From Bacteriovoracaceae bacterium (lineage in GTDB: Bacteria; Bdellovibrionota; Bacteriovoracia; Bacteriovoracales; Bacteriovoracaceae), in the NCBI GenBank assembly GCA_947440875.1, contig CANETG010000057.1, positions 1 through 12,110 on the forward strand: DNA of 12,110 nt, given 5' to 3'. The position numbers and the translations under genes were made by a program. The first letter of the stretch is position 1. Each line of letters opens with the position of its first letter. Of this stretch, positions 1 through 5,938 are shown one piece after another. The notes beneath the pieces are model-generated. The model ran no database searches and was not told where the DNA came from. It saw only the letters and a list, made by a program, of their open reading frames with translations.

Positions 1-1
1 C

Positions 2-991
2 ACAACTGGAGCGAACGTCGACATCAATGAAACTGTTCGCAAAACGATCAAAAAAATTGGCTACGATCATTCGGATAAAGGTTTTGACTGCAGCACCTGT
101 GGTGTGACCGTTGCTGTTGGGAAACAGTCGCAAGACATCGCGATGGGTGTGAACGAAGGCGAAGGGAAATTTCTCGATCAAGGCGCTGGTGACCAGGGTC
201 TCATGTTCGGATACGCGATCAACGAAACAGATACGTATATGCCTCTTACGATTGATCTCTCTCACAAACTTGCCAAGAAACTTGCGGAAGTTCGCCACAA
301 CGGAAAACTTAAAGACCTTCGTGCTGATGGAAAAACTCAAGTCACTGCTGAGTACCGCGACGGAAAACTTTCGCGCATTGATGCCATCGTCGTTTCAACT
401 CAGCACGCAGAAAGCATGACTCAGAAAATGATCGAAGAAAGCATCATGGAAGAAGTCATTAAAAAAACTGTTCCCGCCAATCTCATTGATAAAAATACAA
501 AATACTTCATCAATCCAACAGGCCGCTTTGTTATCGGTGGTCCAATGGGGGATGCCGGACTTACAGGTCGTAAAATCATCGTTGATACTTACGGCGGTCA
601 CGGCGCTCACGGCGGCGGAGCTTTCTCTGGAAAAGATCCCTCAAAAGTTGACCGTTCGGCGGCGTATGCTGCTCGTCACATCGCTAAAAACGTTGTCGCA
701 GCCGGACTCGCTGAAAGAGCACTCGTTCAGGTTGCGTACGCCATTGGTGTTGCTAGACCGATGTCACTTCTCATCGATACTTTCGGGACGGCCAAGGTTG
801 ACGAGAAAAAACTTACAAACGCAATTAACGAACTTTTCGATATGCGTCCGAAAGCAATCATTCAGCGCCTCGATCTCCTTCGTCCTATCTACTCTGAAAC
901 AGCGGCTTACGGACATTTTGGACGTACGTCTCAGCATGGTTTCACTTGGGAGCGGCTCGATATGGTCGATCAGCTTAAAGGAATGTTCTAA
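2..991 (+). CDS. metK: S-adenosylmethionine synthetase, 5'-truncated by window edge
   Basis: Makes S-adenosylmethionine from methionine and ATP, releasing phosphate and pyrophosphate; a cytosolic housekeeping enzyme. The reading frame is open from base 2 to a TAA at 989-991, giving 329 residues. The GAGDQG signature is at visible residues 61-66 (residue 117 onward in E. coli MetK), so about 56 N-terminal residues lie outside the window and the complete protein would be about 385 residues, the usual family length. The second signature, GGGAFSGKD followed by PSKVDRSAAYAAR, is also intact, as is the C-terminal GHFGR segment. A GTG at 104 in the same frame is internal and not the start, because the conserved sequence continues upstream of it. 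A strong terminator follows, so this is the last gene of its transcript. Identification is secure. Confidence 0.97.
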   Translation, partial: TTGANVDINETVRKTIKKIGYDHSDKGFDCSTCGVTVAVGKQSQDIAMGVNEGEGKFLDQGAGDQGLMFGYAINETDTYMPLTIDLSHKLAKKLAEVRHNGKLKDLRADGKTQVTAEYRDGKLSRIDAIVVSTQHAESMTQKMIEESIMEEVIKKTVPANLIDKNTKYFINPTGRFVIGGPMGDAGLTGRKIIVDTYGGHGAHGGGAFSGKDPSKVDRSAAYAARHIAKNVVAAGLAERALVQVAYAIGVARPMSLLIDTFGTAKVDEKKLTNAINELFDMRPKAIIQRLDLLRPIYSETAAYGHFGRTSQHGFTWERLDMVDQLKGMF

Positions 992-1002
992 ATCTTACAG
1001 TG

Positions 1003-1031
1003 GGGGTGCCAAATGGCACCCCTTTTTTTTT
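1003..1031 (+). terminator. Rho-independent terminator of metK
   Basis: A perfect 8-bp stem (GGGGTGCC at 1003-1010, GGCACCCC at 1015-1022) with an AAAT loop is followed by nine T at 1023-1031. It begins 12 bases after the metK stop. Confidence 0.95.
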
Positions 1032-1043
1032 GCCTGCCGCCCG

Positions 1044-1053
1044 TGATATGAAT
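1044..1053 (+). promoter_or_regulatory. Possible extended -10 promoter of the 1082 gene
   Basis: The element TGATATGAA matches an extended -10 (TGn followed by TATGAA, 4 of 6 to TATAAT). It lies between the metK terminator and the 1082 start. No good -35 is visible because the expected place is the T-tract of the terminator. A promoter must exist near here, but this exact site is only a candidate. Confidence 0.3.
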
Positions 1054-1081
1054 TCAAGCTATTAAACTCTTTGGAGGAATT

Positions 1082-1579
1082 ATGAAAAACTTTTTCTTTG
1101 CACTTATGATTTCAGCTCCTGTGTTTGCTGCAGAAGTTCTCGTCATGGACGTCCCGGCCCGCGATCTTCTTGGCGCTACTAGCATCGAAACTCGTTTCGA
1201 TGTAAACGAAGCTGCTGGAACTGTTGATGCGAAATTGCGTGCCACTGAACTCTTCACTACTTGTATCGGCGGTCCAATCGGTTATCCAGGACCTTATTAT
1301 CCGTATCCAGGCGGAAACTACGGTGGAAATTACGGCGGTTATTACCGTAACGACTGTATCACTTCTGAGCGCGAGCTCCTCACTGTCACAGAAGAAATTC
1401 CAGGCATGACTGTCGTCGATAAAATCGTTTCTATCAACGGTACGGCTTGCGGAAAAATGGGACTCTCAAGGGTCTTCAAAGTTCCGACTTTCTTCATGAA
1501 CGGGAAATGTAAACTCGTTAACAAAATGACTAGAGTCAATGGCGAGAAAAGACTTTTGGTAAAATTAGTCACTAAGTAA
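1082..1579 (+). CDS. Small exported protein with Cys-bracketed Gly/Tyr/Pro loop
   Basis: A 165-residue protein of unrecognised family. A classical signal peptide (residues 1-16 or 17, Lys then a Phe-rich hydrophobic core, ending PVFA-AE) indicates export to the periplasm or beyond. The start is well supported: GGAGG at 1073-1077 sits just upstream of the ATG. The mature part has a FDVN motif at 39-42, a 30-residue Gly/Tyr/Pro-rich stretch at 62-91 flanked exactly by C61 and C92, then an NG..CG element (119-124) and a second C-terminal cysteine, C143. The four cysteines suggest disulphides in an oxidising compartment. It is monocistronic, between two terminators. The exported protein at 3695 shares FDVN, NG..CG and the last cysteine but lacks the Gly/Tyr loop, so the two may be diverged paralogues. 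Function unknown. Confidence 0.85.
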   Translation: MKNFFFALMISAPVFAAEVLVMDVPARDLLGATSIETRFDVNEAAGTVDAKLRATELFTTCIGGPIGYPGPYYPYPGGNYGGNYGGYYRNDCITSERELLTVTEEIPGMTVVDKIVSINGTACGKMGLSRVFKVPTFFMNGKCKLVNKMTRVNGEKRLLVKLVTK

Positions 1580-1603
1580 TCGTCAAAATTTAATGTTTTT
1601 CTC

Positions 1604-1634
1604 GAAGAGGCCCATAAAGGGCCTCTTCTTTTTT
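1604..1634 (+). terminator. Rho-independent terminator of the 1082 gene
   Basis: A perfect 10-bp stem (GAAGAGGCCC at 1604-1613 pairs with GGGCCTCTTC at 1619-1628) with an ATAAA loop and six T at 1629-1634. It starts 25 bases after the stop codon. Confidence 0.95.
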
Positions 1635-1648
1635 GTGCCCCTCCGTTC

Positions 1649-1654
1649 TACAAT
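1649..1654 (+). promoter_or_regulatory. Possible -10 box placing the start site at the ATG of the 1661 gene
   Basis: TACAAT matches the -10 consensus at 5 of 6 positions and ends six bases before the ATG at 1661. If used, transcription would begin at or next to the A of the ATG, giving a leaderless mRNA. This agrees with the absence of any Shine-Dalgarno sequence there. No convincing -35 is visible (the expected place is T-rich terminator sequence). Confidence 0.35.
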
Positions 1655-1660
1655 ATCCAA

Positions 1661-1891
1661 ATGGTCGAATTTTATTTCATCGTGAGACACACGCCTTGGT
1701 GGGCAGTTCCTTTCATCATTCTGGGAGCGGAGTTTTCTTATTTTTATTGGCTGAAGAAGAAAAAAACGACAGCCTACTTTTTTGTCCTCATGGCGTTCAT
1801 TGGATTTTTATTTCTGGGTTTTTACATCTGGGCCGGTGGTCCAAGTAAATCGGTAAAGATTCTCAAGAAAATGCACCGCGACTACGAATAG
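1661..1891 (+). CDS. Two-helix mini membrane protein
   Basis: A 76-residue protein of unrecognised family. It has two hydrophobic helices, roughly residues 11-31 and 39-58, separated by a short loop carrying KKKK (32-35) that should lie in the cytoplasm. A basic C-terminal tail (KSVKILKKMHRDYE) follows the second helix. With KKKK inside, the hairpin topology would put both ends outside; the basic tail argues against that, so orientation is uncertain. This frame is preferred over the overlapping +1 frame because only it gives a coherent membrane pattern and ends in a charged tail. There is no Shine-Dalgarno; a -10-like box directly upstream suggests a leaderless start. It stands alone between a terminator and the promoter region of the response regulator. 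Function unknown. Confidence 0.6.
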   Translation: MVEFYFIVRHTPWWAVPFIILGAEFSYFYWLKKKKTTAYFFVLMAFIGFLFLGFYIWAGGPSKSVKILKKMHRDYE

Positions 1892-1940
1892 ATAATATTG
1901 TCTTACATTTGACACCCCCTACTTAAATCATCAATCTTGT

Positions 1941-1953
1941 TGAACTTTGTTCA
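1941..1953. repeat. Perfect inverted repeat upstream of the response regulator promoter
   Basis: TGAAC-TTT-GTTCA is a perfect 5-bp dyad with a 3-base centre. It lies ten bases upstream of the TTGACA at 1964, a position suited to a dimeric DNA-binding regulator. It is short enough that chance is possible. Confidence 0.35.
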
Positions 1954-1963
1954 GGTTAGAAAA

Positions 1964-1993
1964 TTGACACTCGTTCCGTGCACGTCGTAAATT
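1964..1993 (+). promoter_or_regulatory. Candidate housekeeping promoter of the 2015 response regulator
   Basis: A perfect -35 hexamer TTGACA (1964-1969), an 18-base spacer and a -10-like TAAATT (1988-1993, 4 of 6) put the start near base 2000, giving a leader of about 15 bases with GGAGGA at 2005-2010. A second perfect TTGACA at 1909-1914 exists upstream without a matching -10. Confidence 0.5.
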
Positions 1994-2014
1994 GGACTTT
2001 TCTCGGAGGACCTA

Positions 2015-3526
2015 ATGGATGATCTGAATTTCCTTCATCAAACTTTTGATGGGACGACTCAAGACTTACCGCCTGTCATCATTGTTGAAGATGATAAGCT
2101 TCTGGGTCTTTCGATCCGGAAATATCTTGAGCAGACCCTTAAACTTAAGGTTGAACTCTTTGAGAGTTCTGAAGACTGTTTGTCGAACTTCGCTAAAAAC
2201 CACCCGAAAGACAAACCCTTCTGTCTCGTGACGGATATCTCGCTCGAGCAGGGGTCAGACGGGCTCCTCCTGATCGATATCTTGAAGGACAAAGGCTTTG
2301 AGTTCGTCTCTATTGTCATGACGGGATTTGCCTCCATCGAAACTGCGATTGCAGCAACGAAGAAAGGTGTCTTCCACTACCTCACGAAACCTTTTGACCT
2401 CGAAAATTTAAAGAAACTTGTCACATTGGCAGTCGAGACAAAACTCAAAGCCCAACTGCCACGCGACGTCGCGATGGATGGCGAGGGTGTATTCGTCGAA
2501 GGTGGAAGAACTAGACCTGTTTCGAAACTTCGTCTTGACCGTCCAACGGTAGAAGATACTTTTGAAGGAATGATTGGTCGCTCACGGATCATGAGAGAGG
2601 TTTTTGACCGGATCTCACGTGTGGCCAAGACCGATTCTACAATCCTAATTACGGGCCCATCAGGGACCGGAAAAGAGCTCGTCGCAAGTGCGATTCACCG
2701 GCTATCTGCGCGCGCAACAAAAAATCGTGTTTCAGTCAACTGTGGTGCCATTCCTTCTGAACTTCTTGAGAGTGAACTTTTTGGACATATGAGAGGCGCA
2801 TTCACCGGTGCCATTTCAACTCGCAAAGGGCGCTTTGAACTGGCTCAAAACGGAACAATCTTTCTCGATGAGATCGGCGATATGCCACTCCTTCTCCAGG
2901 TGAAACTTCTCCGTGTCCTCCAGGAAAGAACGATCGAGCCAGTGGGATCAAATGAAACTCTCGCCATTGATACGCGCGTGATTGCAGCGACTCACCGAGA
3001 TCTTGAGAAGTCGGTTGCTGAAGGAAAATTTCGCGAAGATCTTTTCTATCGCTTGAACGTTATTCCGATTCGGATGCCGGCGCTCAAAGAACGTCGCGAT
3101 GATATTCCACTCCTCATATCGCATTTCTTGGACCGCTTTGTGTCTGCCGATCGCTCGAATGAAATTAGCTTCGCATCTCTGACGATGGACCTTCTCTTGG
3201 GTTATGACTGGCCAGGGAACGTTCGCGAACTCGAGAACGTGATTGAGCGTCTCGTCATTCTCCGCGGAGGAAATGAAATTCTTCCGGAAGATCTGCCAGC
3301 GAAAATATTCCGCTCTAATCCACTTGCGACTCATCATTATAAGACATTGTTTGAGCTCCCAGAGCCGGGTGTTGACCTGAAACAAATCCTCTCTGATATT
3401 GAGGACTCGCTCATCATGCAAGCGATGAACCGGACGGGCGGGAATAAGAATCAAGCGTCGAAGCTTCTCACACTCAATCGAACAACTTTGATTGAGAAGA
3501 TGAAAAAGAAGAACTTAGAACTCTAA
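2015..3526 (+). CDS. Sigma-54-dependent response regulator, NtrC family
   Basis: A 503-residue transcription activator with all three NtrC-type parts. The receiver (about residues 19-140) has the acidic pair D26/D27, phosphoacceptor D74, switch T103 and K125, so it should accept phosphate from a histidine kinase. The AAA+ domain (about 183-415) has Walker A GPSGTGKE at 214-221, the sigma-54 contact loop GAFTGA at 261-266, Walker B with D285/E286, arginine fingers R340 and R346, and the sensor II arginine in GNVREL (R404). A Fis-type helix-turn-helix occupies about 475-500. All functional residues are intact, so it should open sigma-54 promoters. The start is fixed by GGAGGA at 2005-2010. It is monocistronic with no kinase in the window, and its targets cannot be read from the sequence; flagellar or stress genes are both plausible. 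AtoC/ZraR/FlrC subfamily not resolved. Confidence 0.95.
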   Translation: MDDLNFLHQTFDGTTQDLPPVIIVEDDKLLGLSIRKYLEQTLKLKVELFESSEDCLSNFAKNHPKDKPFCLVTDISLEQGSDGLLLIDILKDKGFEFVSIVMTGFASIETAIAATKKGVFHYLTKPFDLENLKKLVTLAVETKLKAQLPRDVAMDGEGVFVEGGRTRPVSKLRLDRPTVEDTFEGMIGRSRIMREVFDRISRVAKTDSTILITGPSGTGKELVASAIHRLSARATKNRVSVNCGAIPSELLESELFGHMRGAFTGAISTRKGRFELAQNGTIFLDEIGDMPLLLQVKLLRVLQERTIEPVGSNETLAIDTRVIAATHRDLEKSVAEGKFREDLFYRLNVIPIRMPALKERRDDIPLLISHFLDRFVSADRSNEISFASLTMDLLLGYDWPGNVRELENVIERLVILRGGNEILPEDLPAKIFRSNPLATHHYKTLFELPEPGVDLKQILSDIEDSLIMQAMNRTGGNKNQASKLLTLNRTTLIEKMKKKNLEL

Positions 3527-3536
3527 TCGTTCAAAA

Positions 3537-3561
3537 GGCCCCTCTCGGGGCCTTTTTTTTT
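3537..3561 (+). terminator. Rho-independent terminator of the response regulator gene
   Basis: A perfect 6-bp all-GC stem (GGCCCC at 3537-3542, GGGGCC at 3547-3552) with a TCTC loop and nine T at 3553-3561, starting ten bases after the stop. Confidence 0.95.
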
Positions 3562-3666
3562 GAAAAAAATGCTCTATTGTTTGGCGTTTGTGGGGAATCT
3601 GTCAGGGTTCATCAGGGCGGTTCACTTCACAATTTTCTTTAGGTAAATCTCCTCACACACAAAAAT

Positions 3667-3683
3667 TTGGTCTTTTTTACCAA
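3667..3683 (+). promoter_or_regulatory. Small leader hairpin overlapping the 3695 ribosome binding site
   Basis: TTGGT (3667-3671) can pair with ACCAA (3679-3683) around a T-rich loop. The Shine-Dalgarno AAGGA at 3682-3686 starts inside the 3' arm. The stem is only 5 bp and its effect may be slight. Confidence 0.3.
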
Positions 3684-3694
3684 GGAAAATCGTC

Positions 3695-4132
3695 ATGAAA
3701 AAGTTAATCGCCATTTTCGCCCTCGTGCTCTCAACGCTGGCAGCTGCGGAATCAACGCTCATCTTCGAAACTAAGAATTATTCTAACTACGATGTGACAC
3801 CAACATTTGACGTGAATAAGAATCTTGGTCGCGCCTGGGTCAACATCCTGCTCGCCGAATTCTGGGGTGATAGTACAACCTACAGTGATGAGCGTGTGAA
3901 GATCGAAGGTCTGGCCTACGATGCGGCAACAAAAAGCATCGTCCTTAGTCGGAACGGTGAAACCATTGTTTGCGGGACTTTCTACAATCAAAGGTGGGTC
4001 ATCGACTTCGGCGGCACGATCAGAAGTACGAAGCGTTGTACTTTTAAAGTGAAAAAAGTGACTGTTGAAACTGACAACGGTTTTGAGATTGTTAGAGTTC
4101 CAATGATTCAGGTTTACCTAAACGTTCAATAA
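3695..4132 (+). CDS. Small exported protein, FDVN/NG-CG type
   Basis: A 145-residue protein of unrecognised family. Residues 1-18 or so form a signal peptide (MKKL, hydrophobic core, STLAAA), so the product is exported. The start is supported by AAGGA at 3682-3686, eight bases from the ATG. The mature protein is rich in alternating hydrophobic residues, suggesting beta structure, and has two cysteines: C93 in an NGETIVCG element and C115 in KRCTF, which could form one disulphide. FDVN at 38-41, the NG..CG element and the final Lys-x-Cys or Lys-Arg-Cys position match, in the same order, the exported protein at 1082. That protein carries about 32 extra residues between FDVN and NG..CG. It appears monocistronic. 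Function unknown. Confidence 0.85.
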   Translation: MKKLIAIFALVLSTLAAAESTLIFETKNYSNYDVTPTFDVNKNLGRAWVNILLAEFWGDSTTYSDERVKIEGLAYDAATKSIVLSRNGETIVCGTFYNQRWVIDFGGTIRSTKRCTFKVKKVTVETDNGFEIVRVPMIQVYLNVQ

Positions 4133-4144
4133 TCATCTTTCGTG

Positions 4145-4177
4145 GGAAAGGTCGGTGCCGTATCGGTACCACCTTCC
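4145..4177 (+). other. Long imperfect RNA hairpin between two genes, no U-tract
   Basis: Four paired blocks form a 14-bp stem around a TAT loop: CCG with CGG plus a G-U pair next to the loop, GGT with ACC, GGT with ACC, and GGAA with TTCC, interrupted by single bulges at C4153 and A4149. It sits 12 bases after the 3695 stop codon and 37 bases before the 4215 start. No T-run follows on either strand, so it does not look like a normal intrinsic terminator; it could stabilise the upstream mRNA end or pause RNA polymerase. Confidence 0.55.
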
Positions 4178-4214
4178 TGTAAGATCATCTCTCCATTAGG
4201 CCGAAACTTACAAG

Positions 4215-4361
4215 ATGCTCGAGCCAAAAAGCACCTTTGACGGCACTCCACCGATTGAACTAAAAAGAGACATGGAAAAGTTCAAGATGAACCCTGTGCT
4301 CTGGATTTGTTTTTTTATGCTTGCCATTCTTTTGGTAAGCTTAAGATTTATCGCTCTCTGA
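4215..4361 (+). CDS. Putative 48-residue single-pass membrane micro-protein
   Basis: An ATG at 4215 opens a 48-codon frame ending in TGA at 4359-4361. The first 27 residues are polar (MLEPKSTFDG, then LKRDMEKFKMN) and the last 21 are strongly hydrophobic (VLWICFFMLAILL and onward) with one Arg near the end. This is the layout of a C-terminally anchored membrane protein. There is no clear Shine-Dalgarno, which weakens the call. Its stop codon abuts the stop codon of the convergent mlaD-like gene with no base between. The coherent amphipathic-then-hydrophobic design, and the fact that it fills the whole gap exactly, favour a real gene, but it could be chance. Function unknown. Confidence 0.5.
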   Translation: MLEPKSTFDGTPPIELKRDMEKFKMNPVLWICFFMLAILLVSLRFIAL

Positions 4362-5198
4362 TTAGGGATTTTTCTCTGAGTTCTTAATTGATTCACGGAT
4401 AAAATATTTGATGACCTTGTTCCTCTGGGCACCACCCAGAAGGCCTCTTAATTCCTCATGAATGGAATCGTCGTAAATCATCGAGTGCATCGTCCCTGGA
4501 CCTTTCTCGACTCTCGTCATGATTTTTTCTATTGACCCTGCGGCACCGTTGAGTTTTACCATGCTCATGTTAACGTTACTCACCATAGTCCCGATGTGGG
4601 CCTCTTTGAGCTCATTGGTAATGGATTCAAGATTCATGGACGCGCGGTTAATTGAATTCATCGTTTCGACGATCTTTTTCCCATCTTCCATCTTGGTCAG
4701 TAGGTTATCGACCTTCGTTAGAATTCTTGTGGTCACGTCTGCGATATTCTCACCCTTTGTGAGAATCGCTTCAAAGCCTGAAGAAGCTTCAGAGAAAAGA
4801 ATATCTTTTTCGGGATCAAACTTTCCGCCCTCTTTGGAGCCGCCTTTAATTTCAAGAAATTTATCACCGACCAGGCCAGCGTTGGAGATGACGACGGTCG
4901 TATCCTTTCTCACCCAAGTGAGTTTTTTTTCGAGCATCGAAAAAATAATTTCCACTTCATCTTCGCCGACGATGTCGATCGATTTTACTGAACCAACTTG
5001 GATGCCTTTTAACTCAACGTACGAACCAGGCTTGAGATTCGAAACATTGGAGACGCGTGCTTTAATCAGAACCTTCGGTTCAAAGAGTGAGTTCTCTTTT
5101 CCGATACTCGAAACCATAATCATGAGAATAAGGGCGAGAGCAGTGAGGAATGCACCCACTTTCACGAGATTTTCTTTATCTTTTTTACGCGTTCTCAT
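4362..5198 (-). CDS. mlaD: MlaD-like MCE-domain lipid transport protein
   Basis: A substrate-binding MCE protein of an Mla-type phospholipid transporter, anchored in the inner membrane. A basic start (MRTRKKDKEN) is followed by one membrane helix at about residues 12-32 and an MCE domain at about 41-118, with the typical LKPGSYVELKGIQVGSV segment (55-71) and ISNAGLVGDKFLEIKGG near its end (104-120). At 278 residues it is much longer than E. coli MlaD (about 183). The extra part (about 140-250) is helical and heptad-like and ends with GPGTMHSMIYDD and an Arg/Lys-rich tail. Such extensions are common in MCE proteins outside the enterobacteria. AAGGAAGAG lies just upstream of its ATG and 9 bases separate it from mlaF. 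It is the last gene of the operon; no terminator is visible before the convergent gene. Confidence 0.9.
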   Translation of the reverse strand: MRTRKKDKENLVKVGAFLTALALILMIMVSSIGKENSLFEPKVLIKARVSNVSNLKPGSYVELKGIQVGSVKSIDIVGEDEVEIIFSMLEKKLTWVRKDTTVVISNAGLVGDKFLEIKGGSKEGGKFDPEKDILFSEASSGFEAILTKGENIADVTTRILTKVDNLLTKMEDGKKIVETMNSINRASMNLESITNELKEAHIGTMVSNVNMSMVKLNGAAGSIEKIMTRVEKGPGTMHSMIYDDSIHEELRGLLGGAQRNKVIKYFIRESIKNSEKNP

Positions 5199-5207
5199 AT
5201 CTCTTCC

Positions 5208-5936
5208 TTAGAGTCCTGTTAGAAAGCTCTGAACAAATGGATCGGTACTTTTTTCAAATTCACTTATCGTCCCCGAGAAGCCGACCTTGCCCTGTTTGAG
5301 GATGACGACTCGGTCACAAATTTTAAGCGCGGCCGGAATATCATGTGTCACGAAGACGCCTGAAAAGCCCTGCGCTTTAAACTTCTTCATCACTTCAAGA
5401 ACCATTTCGACATTGATGGGGTCAAGTCCGGCAGTGGGCTCATCGTAGAGGAGAATATCCGGTTGAAGCGCCATGGAGCGTGCCAGACCGACACGTTTTT
5501 GCATTCCGCCGGAAAGATCGCTTGGTTTTAAGTCTCTGGCGTCTGCCATATTTACGACTTCGAGGATTTCCATGACTCTCTTTTCTACCTCAAGTTCTTT
5601 CAGCTGAGTGTGTTCAAACAAGGGGTAGGCAACGTTCTCGAAAACCGAAATTGAATCGAAGAGTGCGCCGTTTTGAAACGAATAAGAAATCTTTGTTCTT
5701 ATTTGGCAGAACTGTTTTTCGGATAAGAGATCGATCCGTTTACCGCGGTAAAAGATTTCACCCTCATCGATGATATCGAGTCCGATGAGGGACCGAAGGA
5801 GGACCGACTTCCCAGTTCCCGACGGTCCGAGGAGGCCGAGAGTTTCGCCTTCCTGGAGGGTAAAGCTCACGCCGCGGTGGACTTCTTTCCCCTCAAATGA
5901 CTTAAACACATTTTTTACTTCAAGAATATTTTCCAT
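5208..5936 (-). CDS. mlaF: MlaF-like ABC transporter ATPase
   Basis: The cytoplasmic ATPase that drives the Mla-type lipid transporter. At 242 residues it has a complete ABC nucleotide-binding domain: Walker A GPSGTGKS at 37-44, Q-loop Q88 in SFQNGALFDS, signature LSGGM at 141-145, Walker B ILLYDEP at 161-167, D-loop GLDP, and the switch histidine H198 in VTHD. The QNGALFDS stretch after the Q-loop and LSGGMQKRVGLARS are characteristic of the MlaF/Ttg2A group rather than other importers. It lies two bases downstream of the mlaE stop and nine bases upstream of mlaD, so the three are co-translated from one mRNA. Confidence 0.95.
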   Translation of the reverse strand: MENILEVKNVFKSFEGKEVHRGVSFTLQEGETLGLLGPSGTGKSVLLRSLIGLDIIDEGEIFYRGKRIDLLSEKQFCQIRTKISYSFQNGALFDSISVFENVAYPLFEHTQLKELEVEKRVMEILEVVNMADARDLKPSDLSGGMQKRVGLARSMALQPDILLYDEPTAGLDPINVEMVLEVMKKFKAQGFSGVFVTHDIPAALKICDRVVILKQGKVGFSGTISEFEKSTDPFVQSFLTGL

Positions 5937-5938
5937 CG

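Noticed and set aside
486..1046. A 186-codon alternative frame over metK running into its terminator
   Set aside because: The metK frame carries both family signatures, and this frame would include the terminator stem and T-tract.
1633..1848. A 71-codon frame overlapping the 1661 gene
   Set aside because: It starts inside the terminator T-tract, is rich in His and Ser without a clear pattern, and the 1661 frame gives two coherent membrane helices.
2948..3454. A 168-codon minus-strand frame inside the response regulator gene
   Set aside because: It is antisense to the conserved AAA+ domain and shows no motif or signal of its own.
3569..3646. A 25-codon ORF upstream of the 3695 gene
   Set aside because: No ribosome binding site and no recognisable composition; it occupies the place where the promoter should be.
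4319..4340. A terminator for the mla operon or the 4215 micro-ORF
   Set aside because: A 7-bp stem is possible (GCTTGCC with GGTAAGC), but it lies within the ORF and no T-tract follows on either strand.
4519..5211. A 230-codon open frame on the plus strand across the mlaD-like gene
   Set aside because: It lies opposite a clearly recognisable MCE protein, has no Shine-Dalgarno or family features, and its composition (Ser/Thr/Pro/Ile-rich) is that expected of an antisense shadow.
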